A stretch of DNA of 64,000 nucleotides from Henricia sp. BOLD:AAB3569 (GCA_037783545.1 JBBELK010001395.1:112881-176880); one strand, 5' to 3'. Positions 1 through 44,225 are shown, counted from the stretch's first letter. The notes: a model not told the origin generated them from the sequence alone. Numbers and translations: made by a program.

Positions 1-165
1 GATGGTTGCAGACCGAAGAGAAACAGCTCCAGTCCCGATAAAAATGGTTCTCGACCTAAAAAAAATGGTTTTTGAACTCAAAAATATTAGGGCGACACCA
101 AAATGTCGCCCTATTGAGCAGGTCGCCCTAATATAGCTTTTTTACACACGATTTGTCGCCCTATT
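1..165. repeat. Dispersed repeat with TGTCGCCCTA motifs, copy 1
   Basis: The segment carries four blocks of the type TAGGGCGACA/TGTCGCCCTA, preceded by short AAAAATGGTT blocks. The same block order recurs at 32424-32575 in the opposite orientation. It lies in the HSD17B4 intron that opens the window. The blocks are partly palindromic, which suggests a MITE or its remnant. No target duplication was found. Confidence 0.7.
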
Positions 166-243
166 CTAGCATTGATAGTAATTTGCAGTATTCTCATGCT
201 GATTTCAAATTCTCATTTTATTGTGTTTTTGTTCTAATTTCAG

Positions 244-33193
<32,950 letters not shown>

Positions 33194-33298
33194 AGGGCGC
33201 CAGACTCACCAGACCTTGGCCTTGTTGCAGAGACGGCCAGCCAGCCATCATAGGCCAATTTCAAGAAGATTTGAAAAATCACATTCATTTATAGCTCG

Positions 33299-33460
33299 GC
33301 AGCCGATTTCGCAAAACCTTACGCACTGCGTAAGCCCACGTGCGCAACTTTTTATTGCGTAAGCTGTGCAACATTCCTGTAATTATTACACCCAAGCTAT
33401 GGGGCTTATGCCATTTTCAGAATTTGCGCAAGCTAAGCACTTTTTCGTGAAATCGGCTGC
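33299..33460. mobile_element. 162-bp MITE of the CAGCCGATTTC family, probably in the 3' UTR
   Basis: Ends GCAGCCGATTTCGC and TCGTGAAATCGGCTGC are inverted, and the interior has TTACGCA/TGCGTAAG. It is the short relative of 615-1235 and begins 106 bp after the HSD17B4 stop codon. No target duplication is visible. Confidence 0.75.
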
Positions 33461-33711
33461 ATATCTTTATTCACCAAATATAAGTGACAAGGCAAAGTGC
33501 ATTTAGCAATTTTTTTTTACTAATAACCAAAATTCAAAGACAATTTTCTTTTAAGAGAAAATGAGATTCGGTCAAAGGCAGAATTAATCTTGGGACGTTG
33601 TGGGAACTGGATGTTAATTTTCCCTACCATCCCTAGAATTTGTTTACTTTAATTTCTAAATTTTGTAACATGACCATGTACACAATTTGAACCCAAATAC
33701 AATCGACCAGC

Positions 33712-33983
33712 CTTGGAAAAAGGTAGTATAAGTCCCGCAGGCTAGGTTAAGTTTTCGGGACCATAAGTAGAAATCTGTGGCGGATCCACGTTTATTAAAA
33801 TACAAAAACACTATGGAAATTCCTGGCAGTGCCGAGATACTCCTTGGAATGTTTGTGCTCCGCCTGGAATTTCCATTGTGTTTTGGTATTTTAATGAGCG
33901 TGGATCCGCCACAGATTTCTACTTATGGCCGCGAAAACTCAACCTAGCCTGCGCGACTTATACTACATGTACCTTTTCCAGAG
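33712..33983. mobile_element. Hairpin MITE with arms of about 115 bp
   Basis: The left arm ('agtataagtcccgcaggcta', 'cataagtagaaatctgtggc', 'ggatccacg') and right arm ('cgtggatccgccacagattt', 'ctacttatgg', 'tagcctgcgcgacttatact') pair over nearly their whole length around a loop of roughly 40 bp. It looks like a foldback MITE. The target duplication is unclear. Confidence 0.85.
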
Positions 33984-34394
33984 CAGGGCACACAGCTTTG
34001 CTCTAGACCTGTTTACAGAGCTTGTTACCAAAACCTAGTAGGGGAAAATTACTAGTTGCTCAAATTCCAACGAGAGAGAGAGAAGGGGAAAATATGAAAA
34101 TCTTACCGTTTGTTGAGTTATAGGAATTCTCGAAATTTATCGCAATCTGCAATTGATGCATTTAAATCACATTAAATGTCGATTACCCTGGAGGATGTTT
34201 AAACACGTTATGGCAATGTATAGTCACAGGGGCGGTTGACGAGTTATAACGTCGGCTTTGCCACTGTCTTTCACGCTGTCTTTCACGGTTGACGTGTAAA
34301 CCATCCACTGTCTACCATTTATTTGTACACACTGTGTTTTGAAATTGAACTTGACGGCTGTGGACTGCCTGTCAGTGTAGCAAATCTGGCGGCC

Positions 34395-34500
34395 GCCTCG
34401 GAGTGTTGCAAAGTATGATCTTTTGGTAAGATGTAGAAATGACTCTCAAGAGTCTGTATTTGGGGTGCTTCACTTTTGGCCAGTCACATTTGCCTTTTAA
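34395..34500 (-). repeat. Interspersed repeat family R2, copy 2
   Basis: Reverse complement of parts of 26333-26460 (GGCAAATGTGA.TGGCCAAAAGT, GACTCTTGAGAGTCATTTCT, AAGATCATACT.TGCAACACTC). Confidence 0.7.
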
Positions 34501-35426
34501 AAAAATAAAATAGTTTTTTGGCCAAAAATAATCCCGCCGTCGAGTGCCATTTACTAATCGTGTCACTGCTAGCAAATTAGTTTATAAATTGCCCAGGTGT
34601 GGTAGAATTTCTTGAAATAATGATTTTAATTGTTTTTGCAGCAAAACGATTTCCCCCTGATTTCTCCCTGATTTCTTGGAATATACATATACACAGAAAG
34701 CAGATGTAATCACTGTCAATAGTTATAATTCACCAACAAATTATATCGCCTTTCTGGACATTTTTCGGCAAGTTTGTTTTTATGATTTTAAATTGAAAGG
34801 GAGAGATTATTGTTTTGAAAACTGTTTGGGCCTAAATATTTGTTTAGTTTAAAAATAATTTTTTTTAGATTTGAAACGGGTTTGTTTAAATGCAAGATTT
34901 TCGACCTGATTTTTATATTTACATGTATGTATTGAAAAAGCCATTATTCTATTAGAAGTACATGTATAGCGTTACAAAAAAGGCGCAATTTGATTTGGGT
35001 CTGAATCTTTATAACTATTTCCAAAAAGTTCATTAATTGCATTATAGTACGGAGACTGAATTATAAATAAAATAGTGAAAAATGCAGTTATTTTGCATTT
35101 AATTACAGGAAATGTTGTTTAGAATCCACAAATGATATTCCTTGAATTTGTCCTTGACTGCTCATCCAGTAGTAAAATATTTGAATAAAATTGCAATATT
35201 TTTGGCCGAGTACATTTTCATATTTCTTAAAATTAGCTTGGGAAAACAGCAAAAAATAGGTTCCAAAACGGGCCAATTTCGTTAGGAGTCATTTCTAAGA
35301 CATTTTCAATTTTTACCCAATTTTGAGAGAAATTGCTGCACTATAACCCCTTATGAAATTTATTATTTTCGGCCAAAATGTTTAGGTTTGAGACTCTTCA
35401 GAATTATAGAAAATATTGCTTAGAAC

Positions 35427-35976
35427 TAGAGCTGCGACGTTTAAACGTTTAAACGACCGAAATTTAACTATCCGTTTAGAAAAATGCTAAACGGATATCC
35501 GAAACCAACTTGTGAAAAAACGATCCTCCCTTTTTCAAAGATCTAATGGCCGTTTTGCGCCGCCAGAAATTTCTAAAGCGGCAATTTTGTTCGTAAGAAT
35601 CAGGCAGCATACCGCTGTGATGAGCCCAACGGTATGTCGGTAACCTTTGTGGTTTCAAGCCGAAGATGTACAGTTGCGTTCGCGGGTGGAAGCGATTTTA
35701 CTGCATTACGGTTTAATCTTGTTGAATTCAAAGCAAGGCGGTAAACACTGTTTACTATATAGCTAAACTTTCGTGGCCTGCATCATGTATGCTCCAATTC
35801 AATGAAGTGTCGGTGGTGCCGCGCGAACGCACATGATACCAGGTCAAAGAACTTTTTATTGCGAGCGCGGTAATAAGTTTTACTTTTTGTTATGTTTACT
35901 ATTCGTTTAAACGTTTAAACGAACGTTAAATTGACGTTTAAACGTTTAGAAAAATAAACGGTAACTCCCAGCGCTA
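35427..35976. mobile_element. hAT-like element with TAGAGCTGCGA end
   Basis: It starts TAGAGCTGCGACG and ends AGCGCTA. The subterminal sequences are rich in GTTTAAACGTTTAAACG in both orientations. CTTAGAAC precedes it (35419-35426). After subtracting the MITE inserted three bases downstream, CTTAGAAT follows, a 7-of-8 match to an 8-bp duplication. TAGAGCTG-type ends are common in animal hAT elements. No ORF of note. Confidence 0.82.
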
Positions 35977-35980
35977 CTTA

Positions 35981-36118
35981 GGCCAAGTTCGATCAAGCGA
36001 CTATAGTTCACTATAGTCGACGAGAGTCCCTCGAACAACGGAAATGACTCGAACGAATCCGCCATTCGAGGGACTCTAGTCGACTATAGTTAACTATAGT
36101 CGCTTGATCGAACTTGGC
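35981..36118. mobile_element. 138-bp near-perfect palindromic MITE with TTA duplication
   Basis: GGCCAAGTTCGATCAAGCGA at the left is mirrored by TCGCTTGATCGAACTTGGCC at the right, and the arms match for about 55 bp. TTA flanks both ends (35978-35980 and 36119-36121). GG-starting TIRs and a TWA duplication point to PIF/Harbinger. It landed inside the target duplication of the hAT-like element. Confidence 0.92.
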
Positions 36119-36779
36119 CTTAGAATTCATAGTTGATATTCCTTGAAATTGACCTTAACTGCTCACCATGGAAATGAAATATGAAATTTCGAAATATTCG
36201 GGTTTTGAGGAAACTTGTCACATTTTTGGCCACATTTTTCATTTTTCTAAAAATTGGCTTGGGAAAACGGCCGAAATGGGTTCCAAAATAGAGTAAATTT
36301 TCGTTAGGGGACAATATTCTAAGACATTTTCAAATAAATTGGCAAATTTGGAGAAAGAATTGAGGATTCAGATTTTCTTCAAAATTGCAGGAAATGTTGC
36401 TTAGAACCCATGTATGATATTTCTTGAATTTGACCTTGACTGCTTACCCAGAAAAGGAAATATAACATTTATGAAATTTCAGATTTTGAGGGAAAATGTC
36501 AAATTTTTGGCAAAAAATTTAATTTTTCTTAAAAACTACCTTGAAAAACTGCTGGAATTGCTTCGAAACGGGCTATTTTTTATATATATTTTTTTGCTAT
36601 AATTGTTTATTGCATTAAGAAGTATTTAGTTGTATGGTAAAACCGTAAATGGGGTATATGCCTACTAGGCCCCTACATTGAAAATCAAAAGCTAGCCGCA
36701 ATGAACACACAAACAACTAACGGCCTTAAATTTCCAAAGAAGTCGTTACTTTTCCGATCTTAAAACACAAAACGAGATC

Positions 36780-37763
36780 TTGGATGGTGAACGAAAGAGC
36801 CTTCAAGCCGCCATTGCTCTATTGACAAACGACAGAAGCGAACATAGCCATTGTTCAAAAACAATACCATCTGAAGACTACAATGAAGACTACAACAGTG
36901 ACGCACAGAAACGCGAATGGAGCTTGGTCAATAACAATAAGTGTTCATCGCACCTCCATGGCAACACGCCGACCACCACGTCTGACTCCATTGTTTACAA
37001 TGCAGACCCTGCTGTTGAATGCTCAAATCGGTTCAATGAATTGGGTGATCAAATGCTATTATCTCCACAAGAGCCCACAGCAGAAGAGGTCATCGATTCC
37101 TATTATGAAGAACTCTTTGATCAAGAGAGACAACTGAATAGGAACCAACAAAAGCTGTCATCAAAAGCACCTGGAACAACAAGCCTGTCACTGGAACAAT
37201 TGCCTCGAATTAACTCCTTCAAGTCTCAACTGGACAATTATCGTTCTTCACAAAAAGTCAAGTTCAGTCAAGCAACTGTTGACAATGTGACGTTGCTAGG
37301 CGACTCAATGGTAAGACGCATTCAAGGAAATAAACTCAGCAAGTCCAAATGCGTCACAGTAATTGCGCGCCCGGGTGCCCGAGTTGAGGACCTCGCAGGA
37401 GTGATAGAGCAAGAACCAAAACTGCAACACACAACTGAGCTCATTATACATGCTGGCACCAACAATATGAATGATGATGCAGAGACCATCGGTGCTAAGC
37501 TTGAATCCCTCTGTCTGTCGGCCCAACAAAAGTTGAACATCCGAAAAATCACATTGTCGTCTATCATCCACAGAAGTTCGGAATCCACGTCTGACCACAA
37601 CAAAATATTATCTGTCAATAAGCTCCTGGAAGAAATTTGCCGCTCTCGAAAATGGGACTTCATCAACAACGAAAATATTAGTCATCATCATTTGTCTAGT
37701 GATGGGATCCACATGAATTCGTCTGGCATTGTTACCTTCGCCCGTAACATCATAGGCATCTGA
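36780..37763 (+). CDS. LINE ORF1 protein with SGNH hydrolase (esterase) domain
   Basis: 327 codons. Residues 1-165 are low-complexity and polar, and residues 168-327 form an SGNH-hydrolase-like domain. The Ser block is TLLGDSMVRR (GDS at 174-176), the Asn block HAGTNN (226-229) and the catalytic Asp/His block SSDGIH (308-311), all intact. Esterase ORF1s occur in CR1-group LINEs and are thought to act in nucleic-acid or membrane association. No RRM or PHD finger is seen; an upstream ATG near 36700 is cut off by a stop, so the N-terminus may be incomplete. Confidence 0.85.
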   Translation: MDGERKSLQAAIALLTNDRSEHSHCSKTIPSEDYNEDYNSDAQKREWSLVNNNKCSSHLHGNTPTTTSDSIVYNADPAVECSNRFNELGDQMLLSPQEPTAEEVIDSYYEELFDQERQLNRNQQKLSSKAPGTTSLSLEQLPRINSFKSQLDNYRSSQKVKFSQATVDNVTLLGDSMVRRIQGNKLSKSKCVTVIARPGARVEDLAGVIEQEPKLQHTTELIIHAGTNNMNDDAETIGAKLESLCLSAQQKLNIRKITLSSIIHRSSESTSDHNKILSVNKLLEEICRSRKWDFINNENISHHHLSSDGIHMNSSGIVTFARNIIGI

Positions 37764-37857
37764 GGGGCTACCCATCCCTGCCGATGCAAGCTAACGGAAA
37801 GGAGCCTCGTTCTTACGCACACGCAGTGAATCAACCACCCAGACGAATACCTATCAA

Positions 37858-38637
37858 TTGTGGAAATCGGGATTTTCCGTGGGAAGACTGGAAAGGCCGC
37901 AAAAGGTTTACATCGACTCAACATCCGAAAACTGCCCCGATCAGGAAACGGTATCCGCTGCCCTCGCAAGAGACAGAATATCGTCGCCATTTGACACAAA
38001 TAAACAAACACTGACGTGTAACTCCACAACTCTTCCAACATCTCGTCGCAGTGCGGCGAGTGATAATGAAAACTTTAAACAAAATTCTCACAGTCCTGCC
38101 GTGTCGGAGATTTTAAATCATGCCCTTCCAAGTTATTATTTAACGGATGGTATTATTAGAAGAGGTTCTTCAAATGGATTGTCATTTGCACATATTAACG
38201 TGAGAAGCTTGATTAACAAACTTGACCATTTTAAGATTCTTATGTCAAATAATCCGTTTGACGTAATTTCTTTGAATGAAACTTTCTGTGATCCATCTAT
38301 TTCCAATAATGAGATAAATCTGCCCGGTTACTCAATAATACGCAAAGACAGAAACCAGCATGGCGGCGGCGTTGCCGTCTACATAAAAGATGGCATAACG
38401 TACCATCACCGACCCGATTTAAATGTGAATGATATCGAGTGCGTTTGGGTGGAAATCAAAGTCAACACTAGGCGTCCCATTTTAATTGCCGCAATTTATC
38501 GGCCACCTTCAAGTGCAAGTGAGTTTGTCAGTGATTTAAATTGCATGCTCGATAATGCATCCATTGGCCCAAATGAAATGATTCTTCTAGGTGATTTTAA
38601 TTGTGATGTTTTAAATGATAATAATATTAATAAGTAA
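37858..38637 (+). pseudogene. LINE ORF2, AP-like endonuclease part (truncated)
   Basis: From about residue 105 the frame has endonuclease motifs in order: FAHINVRSL (metal-binding Asn), VISLNETF (Glu), GYSIIRKDRN, GGGVAVYIKDG, IYRPPS and LLGDFNCD. The frame stops at 38635-38637, just after GDFN. The C-terminal third of the domain, normally with the SDH motif, is absent, and the sequence jumps to the region before the reverse transcriptase. The endonuclease is therefore dead. Confidence 0.88.
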
Positions 38638-39850
38638 CACTATTCATTACAGATGTTTTAATGAAATTGATTGTGAAAATATTGCACGTGACCTAGTGAA
38701 TGCACCTTGGCAACGGGTTCTTGACTGCGATAACGTCAACCAAGGGTGGTCCTTGTGGCATCACATATTCATGAGTATTATAGATCGCCACGCCCCAACA
38801 AGATCTAAACGCATTCGCAGTAACTCTTTACCTTGGGTAGACAATGAAATATACCGCCTTATGCGAGAGCGTGATCATGCACATAAAGTAGCCAAACGAA
38901 CAGGCGCGTCTAACGACTGGAAACGATATACGAAATTGCGCAATAAGGTCACATTAAACATCCGACAGAAAAAAAGTAACTATTACAAGACCACAATTGA
39001 AGCAAATAAAAATAACAGCTCATTAATGTGGAAGAAACTAAAAGAACTTCTTCCTGGTAAGAGTGGTTCTAATCCCTGTAATATTGTTTCTTTAAATGGT
39101 AAATTATTGGATGGTCACGTGGATATTGCAAATGCATTCAATGACCATTTTTCTACTGTTGGTGAACGTATGGCATGCAACGTTCAATTAAGTTCAAATA
39201 TGGACGACCTGAATGTTGCAAATTATGAAACTGGCTTCAAGAAAATCACTGAGGGTGATAAATTTCAACTTCCCCTTGTGACAGAGGAGTTTGTGCAAAA
39301 AGAAATTTATTCTATGTTAGCCGGGAAGGCAACAGGTTTAGACGGCATCAGCGTCAAACTCCTGAAACTTACATGCCCATACATTGCCAACTCTTTAGCG
39401 CATGTATTGAATCTGTCACTTAGCACGGGTATATATCCTGACCAGTGGAAGCATGCTTCAGTAACGCCAATCCATAAGGCGGGGGATAAACATGACGTCA
39501 ACAATTATAGACCGATCTCAGTCCTACCAATAGTGTCCAAGATTCTAGAGAGGGCCGTTCATAATTCTTTGTATAATTATCTTGACGAAAACAATATAAT
39601 ACCCCAATGTCAGTCTGGCTTTCGCCCATTACACTCCACTGAAGGTACCTTACATGATTTTGTGAATACTTGTTTACTTGCCATTGACAATGGTAAAATG
39701 ACGGGCTCGGTCTTTATAGACTTGAGTAAGGCCTTTGATTCTGTGGATCACGGCGTTTTACTTCAGAAACTAAGTTGTTTTAACATGTCTTCCAGCAGTA
39801 TGAATTGGTTTGAATCCTACCTGTGCAATAGATTCCAGTCTGTTAGCTAA
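38615..39850 (+). pseudogene. LINE ORF2, linker and reverse transcriptase N-terminal half
   Basis: Different frame from the endonuclease piece. It has RT blocks GLDGISVKLLK, VTPIHKAGDKHDVNNYRPIS, SGFRPLHST and the catalytic FIDLSKAFDSVDH (first Asp of the active site). The frame ends at a stop after NRFQSVS, where a small indel shifts the true frame to the following ORF. Confidence 0.9.
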
Positions 39851-39864
39851 CCATTTCTAAGCCC

Positions 39865-40803
39865 ATGCCTGTAAACATCGGGGTACCCCAGGGCTCAATC
39901 CTAGGACCTCTATTGTTTTTAATTTATACCGCCGACTTACCTTTGTGCATTCCTGCTAGTTGTAAATTGTTCATGTACGCAGATGATTCCACGCTTACCT
40001 GTTCTTCATCTAGCAAGGCTGAAATCGAAAGAGAGCTTAATACTGCCTTAGCACGTGTATATGAATGGATAGTAAAAAACAAACTTACGATTAATACAAC
40101 TAAGACAAAGTCCATGCTCATTGGCACAAAGGCTAAAATTTCCGGTAATACTCTTGATGTCAGTTTAAATGGTTGTTCAATTACCCAAGTGTGTTCATAT
40201 AAATATTTAGGTGTGATTATCGACAATGATCTTCTGTGGAAATCGCATGTTCAGTCAGTTGTGAAGTCTGTTTCCGCAAAATTAGCATTACTTAGACGAA
40301 TTCGTACATGTGTCCCACAAAACACATTGCGCAATCTTTTTATCAGCCTTATCTTGCCAAGTATAGACTACTGCAGCACTGTATGGGGAGGCAGACTTCA
40401 CGTTCTAGATGAAGCCATGAACAAACTATTGAAAAGAGCTGCTCGATTAATTCTTGGTTGCCACTATCTTACACCTTCAGCAGATATGTTCCAAGAATTA
40501 ACATGGATGACATTCACACGAAGGGTACAATTTAAGAAAACAGTCGTTGTTTTTAAGTGCCTGCACTCAATGTGTCCGGGTTACATGCAGTATTATTTCA
40601 CTCTATTTAATAGTAATCGACAAACAAGACAGTGCTCAAATATGACATTGAAAGTACCACGAGTAAAAACTGAGTATTATGCTTCCAGCTTGCCAGTAAG
40701 TGGTGCCGAAATCTGGAATAAATTGCCTGTAACCCTTAGGACCACCTCTTCACTGTCTGTTTTTAAACGGTGCCTTTTTAAGCATTTTATTGAACAAATT
40801 TAG
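39865..40803 (+). pseudogene. LINE ORF2, reverse transcriptase C-terminal half and thumb
   Basis: It continues with GVPQGSILGPLLFLIY (motif B), MYADDSTL (YADD active site), YKYLGVIIDNDL (motif E) and the C-terminal region KRAARLILG...WNKLPVTLR, ending at 40801-40803. The catalytic residues remain, but a frameshift separates them from motif A. YADD and the C-terminal pattern fit CR1/L2/Jockey-type elements. Confidence 0.9.
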
Positions 40804-41100
40804 TATTATTGTTTTTATTGTAAACTGACAAATGTTGTTGTTTTGCATATATATAGGCCTATTAGATATATACATAAGTTGTTCTGCTTTTTTCGTTTGA
40901 TGTAAACAAAAAAATTAGTTTTCTGTAGTTTTATTTATGAATATTTTCGATTTCTTTTAATATTTTAATTGTTTGATGGTTTTAAAATAGTAATTGTTTT
41001 TAGTTTTAAAATCCCAAACAGGGCCTTAATGGAAATCAGCTTCTGCTGTTTGAGCTAACCCTGTATAAATATGCGAAATAATAATAATAATAATAATAAA

Positions 41101-41630
41101 ACCAACAACTGAAAAGTATTTTTCCCAATGTCAATCATGTGAATTACTAATTTACACGAACTCAACGCATAGATCTCTGTCCTTGAGTGAAGTCACATAT
41201 TAGTCATGCGTATCCCTCTACTTCCGTCCTAACGGCAGATCAAAACCATGTAACGGAACGATGAATAAATCCTGTGGTTTGTGGCATCGAGATGCGAAGA
41301 CAATGCATTATTCCGTACATCAAAAATACATGTAGGCCTAAGCCTACCACTTGCATGTTTAAAAGGCGTATTATATTATTTTCAGATGATAATTTTTGAC
41401 GAATTCCAGAAAAAAAACAGCAATCGTTTCTTGTCCTGTAGAAATTTCAGCCATATTCTTAAGTTTCACTTAGCTTGACAACCGGTTGCTATCCGCCATT
41501 ACTGTGTCCAAAGCGAAAAATAATTCAACACTGATAACCTTGAAAAACATTAAAATGCAATATCCAACACATTGTTGTGTTGAAAAATAAAACTCAATTT
41601 AAAATAATCAAAATTAACACCACCCACTTC
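41101..41630. other. Region right of the LINE, nothing recognised
   Basis: AT-rich sequence with no gene or clear repeat. Confidence 0.5.
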
Positions 41631-41639
41631 GTTCAGATT

Positions 41640-41985
41640 AACTAAACAGATGTGTTAACATATCTGTTACATAACACGATATGTAACATGAGGTGTTAAA
41701 CTAACATGAGATGTAACACTAACACGTCCTAAACACCTTAACATCGAGTTATCACGGTGTAATTCTTATTAAGTTAACAGATCTGTTATACTAACACTAA
41801 CACGCAACTCAGAGTTGTGACTTCGCCCTATGCACAGTGCAGAGAATTAACATGGTGTTAACACCGTGTTAACAGATCCGTTAACATGGTGTTCACCTGG
41901 ACGTTCAGTTAGAGGTCGAGATTAATGCCGTGTTCACAGATCTGTTAAACTGACACCAACACGTAACACACACATAATTGTGACC
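41640..41985. repeat. Cluster of GTTAACA/AGATCTGTTA motifs
   Basis: Variants of CAGATCTGTTA, ACTAACAC and GTGTTAAC recur many times in both orientations, including GGTGTTAACACCGTGTTAAC near 41860. Larger blocks ('agttgtgact(t/c)cgccc', 'cacccaatgca') appear twice (about 41815 and 41978). This is a degenerate repeat or the subterminal region of an old TIR element. Confidence 0.65.
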
Positions 41986-42369
41986 TCACCCAATGCAGCT
42001 CCTAAAAGTGGCCCTATTTTTCCCAGTAGCGTATGTGACTGTTTTTCCAATATGGACGCTGGTCTGTTTGGCAATTTTCACTCTGGCAGGGGTGGTTTTG
42101 TTTTAAGTGGAAAATAGGGAATAAAAGTGACGCGTTACGCCATAAAATTGAACAGAATTGAAAAGGTGAGATTTCGATGAGTATTTTTGGTTGGGCCAAA
42201 AACAAATATAGTTCCGCTTCCGGTTTTCCGACCGACCCTATTTTTGACGGCCGGTCCTATTTTAGAACAAAAGTAAAAATTGGAAATGAAAATAAAGTGT
42301 GTAGTCCTTGATCAATGTTTGAATATGATACATGATGTACATGTACGTTTTTAGTTAAACCAGCACGAT

Positions 42370-42530
42370 ATGTAGCAAAGGGACTCCCCCCTAACGCCCC
42401 TATACCTCAACACACTTTTCCCTTTTGTTAACGCACCAACTCCCCCTAAAAACTAAAAGGAATTACTTTGAAATTCTCTGGATGTTTGAGACACAATGGG
42501 GAAACAATGGTAGGGTGTATACCCTCTGCC
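42370..42530. repeat. Relative of the 2.4-kb palindrome core
   Basis: 'tatacctcaacacacttttc', 'cccttttgttaacgcaccaactcccc' and 'tctctggatgtttgagacacaatgg' match 61190-61325, the inner end of the left palindrome arm. Only this part of the family is present. Confidence 0.7.
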
Positions 42531-42672
42531 ACATATTGTGCTGCAAATGGTTTTTTGTGCGTTCTTCAGCTTGGCAGTGCGCAGGATGCGGACGCAAAAC
42601 GAAATTAAACCGGGCACATGGGACGCTTTTTGTGCCCCACGCAGTATGTACACATCCCAAAACGAAAACCAT

Positions 42673-43142
42673 GGCTGCGTTCGGGCGTGTACTCGTGTTA
42701 ACACGAGTTATACTCCTGCGCGCGTGAACAGCAAGAATAACGACACTCGGGCCAGTGAGAGTATGCTCTCACTACTCCCCAACAAATGGGGAGTGTGCTC
42801 GTACTCCTGTCAAGTGTCATGTGATTTGTACGAAGATGGTGGAATATGGGTGGGATTTTTTGTGAATTTGATCAACGTGTCAACTCAATAACTGAAACAA
42901 TAACTCACTATAAGGTTTGTTTTAGACGGCATAAAGGTTCTCACGACTTACGGCCTGTATTTCCTCAGTTTCTTGTGAGCAATGAAACGGCATTTTTTGT
43001 GCAGTGATGGCAAGAGACGTCCATCTTCACTGATTGCCATTCGCGCACGCGGACTGCGGATTTGCCGTTCGCGTGATGTGACCCAAGTGCAATGCGCACG
43101 CAATACTCTCGAGTAACGAGAACTGCACACCCGAACGCAGCC
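42673..43142. mobile_element. TIR element with GGCTGCGTTCGGG ends
   Basis: The left GGCTGCGTTCGGGCGTG and right CACACCCGAACGCAGCC termini are inverted. The subterminal ACTCGTGTTAACACGAGTTA and ACTCTCGAGTAACGAG are also mirrored. No transposase and no confident target duplication. Confidence 0.65.
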
Positions 43143-43245
43143 CTAATGTCGCGCGTTCCTGGCGCCTTGTTGCGGATTCAGCAAATTAGCGCGTTTTGCG
43201 ATGCTTCGGTTAATACGGCTGGGCTCGGTGAGCAGCTAGCAGAGA

Positions 43246-43690
43246 ATGCATAGTTCCGATTTTGCCCAGTTAACCCCGCCCCCTTGGTATTGTTGCTATG
43301 GCTCACACGCTATCGTCGTAATGGCGACACACAACGCACAAAGCAAGGGGACTTTCAACGGAAAGCACAGATTCATTGGAGAAAACTCAAAGGTATTCAT
43401 GTTTTAGGGTCGACAGTTACCTTAGAACACACCGAGTAAAGGGCCAGTAATACAGGGATGTCATATCATGAAATACGTGCTTTCGTACCTTTTGAACAAC
43501 GAAACGACCGGCATTGAAACCAAAAATTCACCCGGAACATCGCATACAACACTGTACAAATTGTATGGGGCAGAACATCGCGTGATGTTGTTGCAAACAA
43601 TGCACTTTGACCTATGTGGGTGATCTCTGCTAGCTCTGTTGTGATTGGTCGGCGGGTTCGGTTGATTGACAGGTCGGAACTATGCATTGA
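43246..43690. mobile_element. Possible TIR element (TGCATAGTTCCGA ends)
   Basis: AATGCATAGTTCCGA at the left is mirrored by TCGGAACTATGCATT at the right, with AGCTAGCAGAG/CTCTGCTAGCT nearby. Only about 15 bp of inverted repeat; the interior is unrecognised. Confidence 0.45.
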
Positions 43691-43904
43691 CTGAAATAAA
43701 ACCACCGTAAAGTCAGGCCAAAAACAAAATCAAACACAAAACTGAAAACAAACAAACATGACAAAAATGACCGCATATATACAAACAGATTTGCTCACGC
43801 AATTTTTCGTTTTACGAACGTGTATCTACTGAGCTCGATACCGTTCTGCAGTAGCATTAATAACAACAGCCAAGATAACGGTTAAAGGCATTTAATGCCA
43901 TGCC

Positions 43905-43990
43905 GATGGCCGCAGTGGTATTAAAACACGCTAGAAACTGGTCACCTCTCACGAGTACAAGTTCGGGTTCGTTTAGTCCACGTTTAAAGC
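43905..43990 (+). repeat. Possible tRNA-like (SINE) head
   Basis: GATGGCCGCAGTGGTAT resembles a Ser/Leu-type A box, and 'agttcgggttcgtttagtcc' about 50 bp later a B box. Stems pair poorly and no tail was defined. Confidence 0.35.
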
Positions 43991-44030
43991 ATAGTTGGAC
44001 TAGTCTTGTGCCCAGACCAGCTAGGGGGCC

Positions 44031-44225
44031 AATTTCATGGCGCTGCTTACAAAATCTATTTGCTTTGTAAAAATGGGTTACCAGCGAAAATGAATCTGTG
44101 TTCTTAGCAACAGTTGCAGAATACCAGTCAATTGTAATACACATTTCATACGATTGTGGCTGGTAACCCATTTTACAAAGCAAATAAATTTTTCGCTAAA
44201 ATTTGTTTGTGTTCTTAGAATTTGG
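44031..44225. repeat. Hairpin MITE-like repeat
   Basis: 'tgctttgtaaaaatgggtta' followed by 'ccagc' (44061-44085) pairs with 'gctggtaacccattttacaa' then 'agca' (44159-44182) around a 73-bp loop. It starts with GGGGGCCAATTTCATGG, a terminus type also near 28937. Confidence 0.7.

Larger units (their letters stand above)
35100..36590. repeat. Three tandem copies of a roughly 290-bp AT-rich unit, interrupted by two transposons
   Basis: The phrase 'gaaatgttg(c/t)ttagaa', then 'gatattccttgaa', 'gaccttgactgctcacc', then 'aaattggcttgggaaaacggc' and 'ctaagacattttcaa', occurs at about 35108, 35407 and 36389. The 982-bp gap between copies two and three shrinks to about 283 bp when the hAT-like element, the MITE and their target duplications are removed. 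The LINE lies just right of the third copy. Confidence 0.8.
36640..41100 (+). mobile_element. CR1/Jockey-like non-LTR retrotransposon, inactivated
   Basis: It comprises ORF1 with an SGNH esterase domain, ORF2 with AP-endonuclease and reverse transcriptase, an AT-rich 3' UTR and an (ATA)n tail at 41077-41100. ORF2 is broken by a deletion plus frameshift near 38635 and another frameshift near 39850, so the copy cannot move on its own. The 5' boundary is uncertain, and no convincing target-site duplication was found. Confidence 0.9.

Noticed and set aside
42425..42891. Overlapping open frames of 83-117 codons
   Set aside because: They fall across repeat-derived DNA and a TIR element, with no domain or splice signals.
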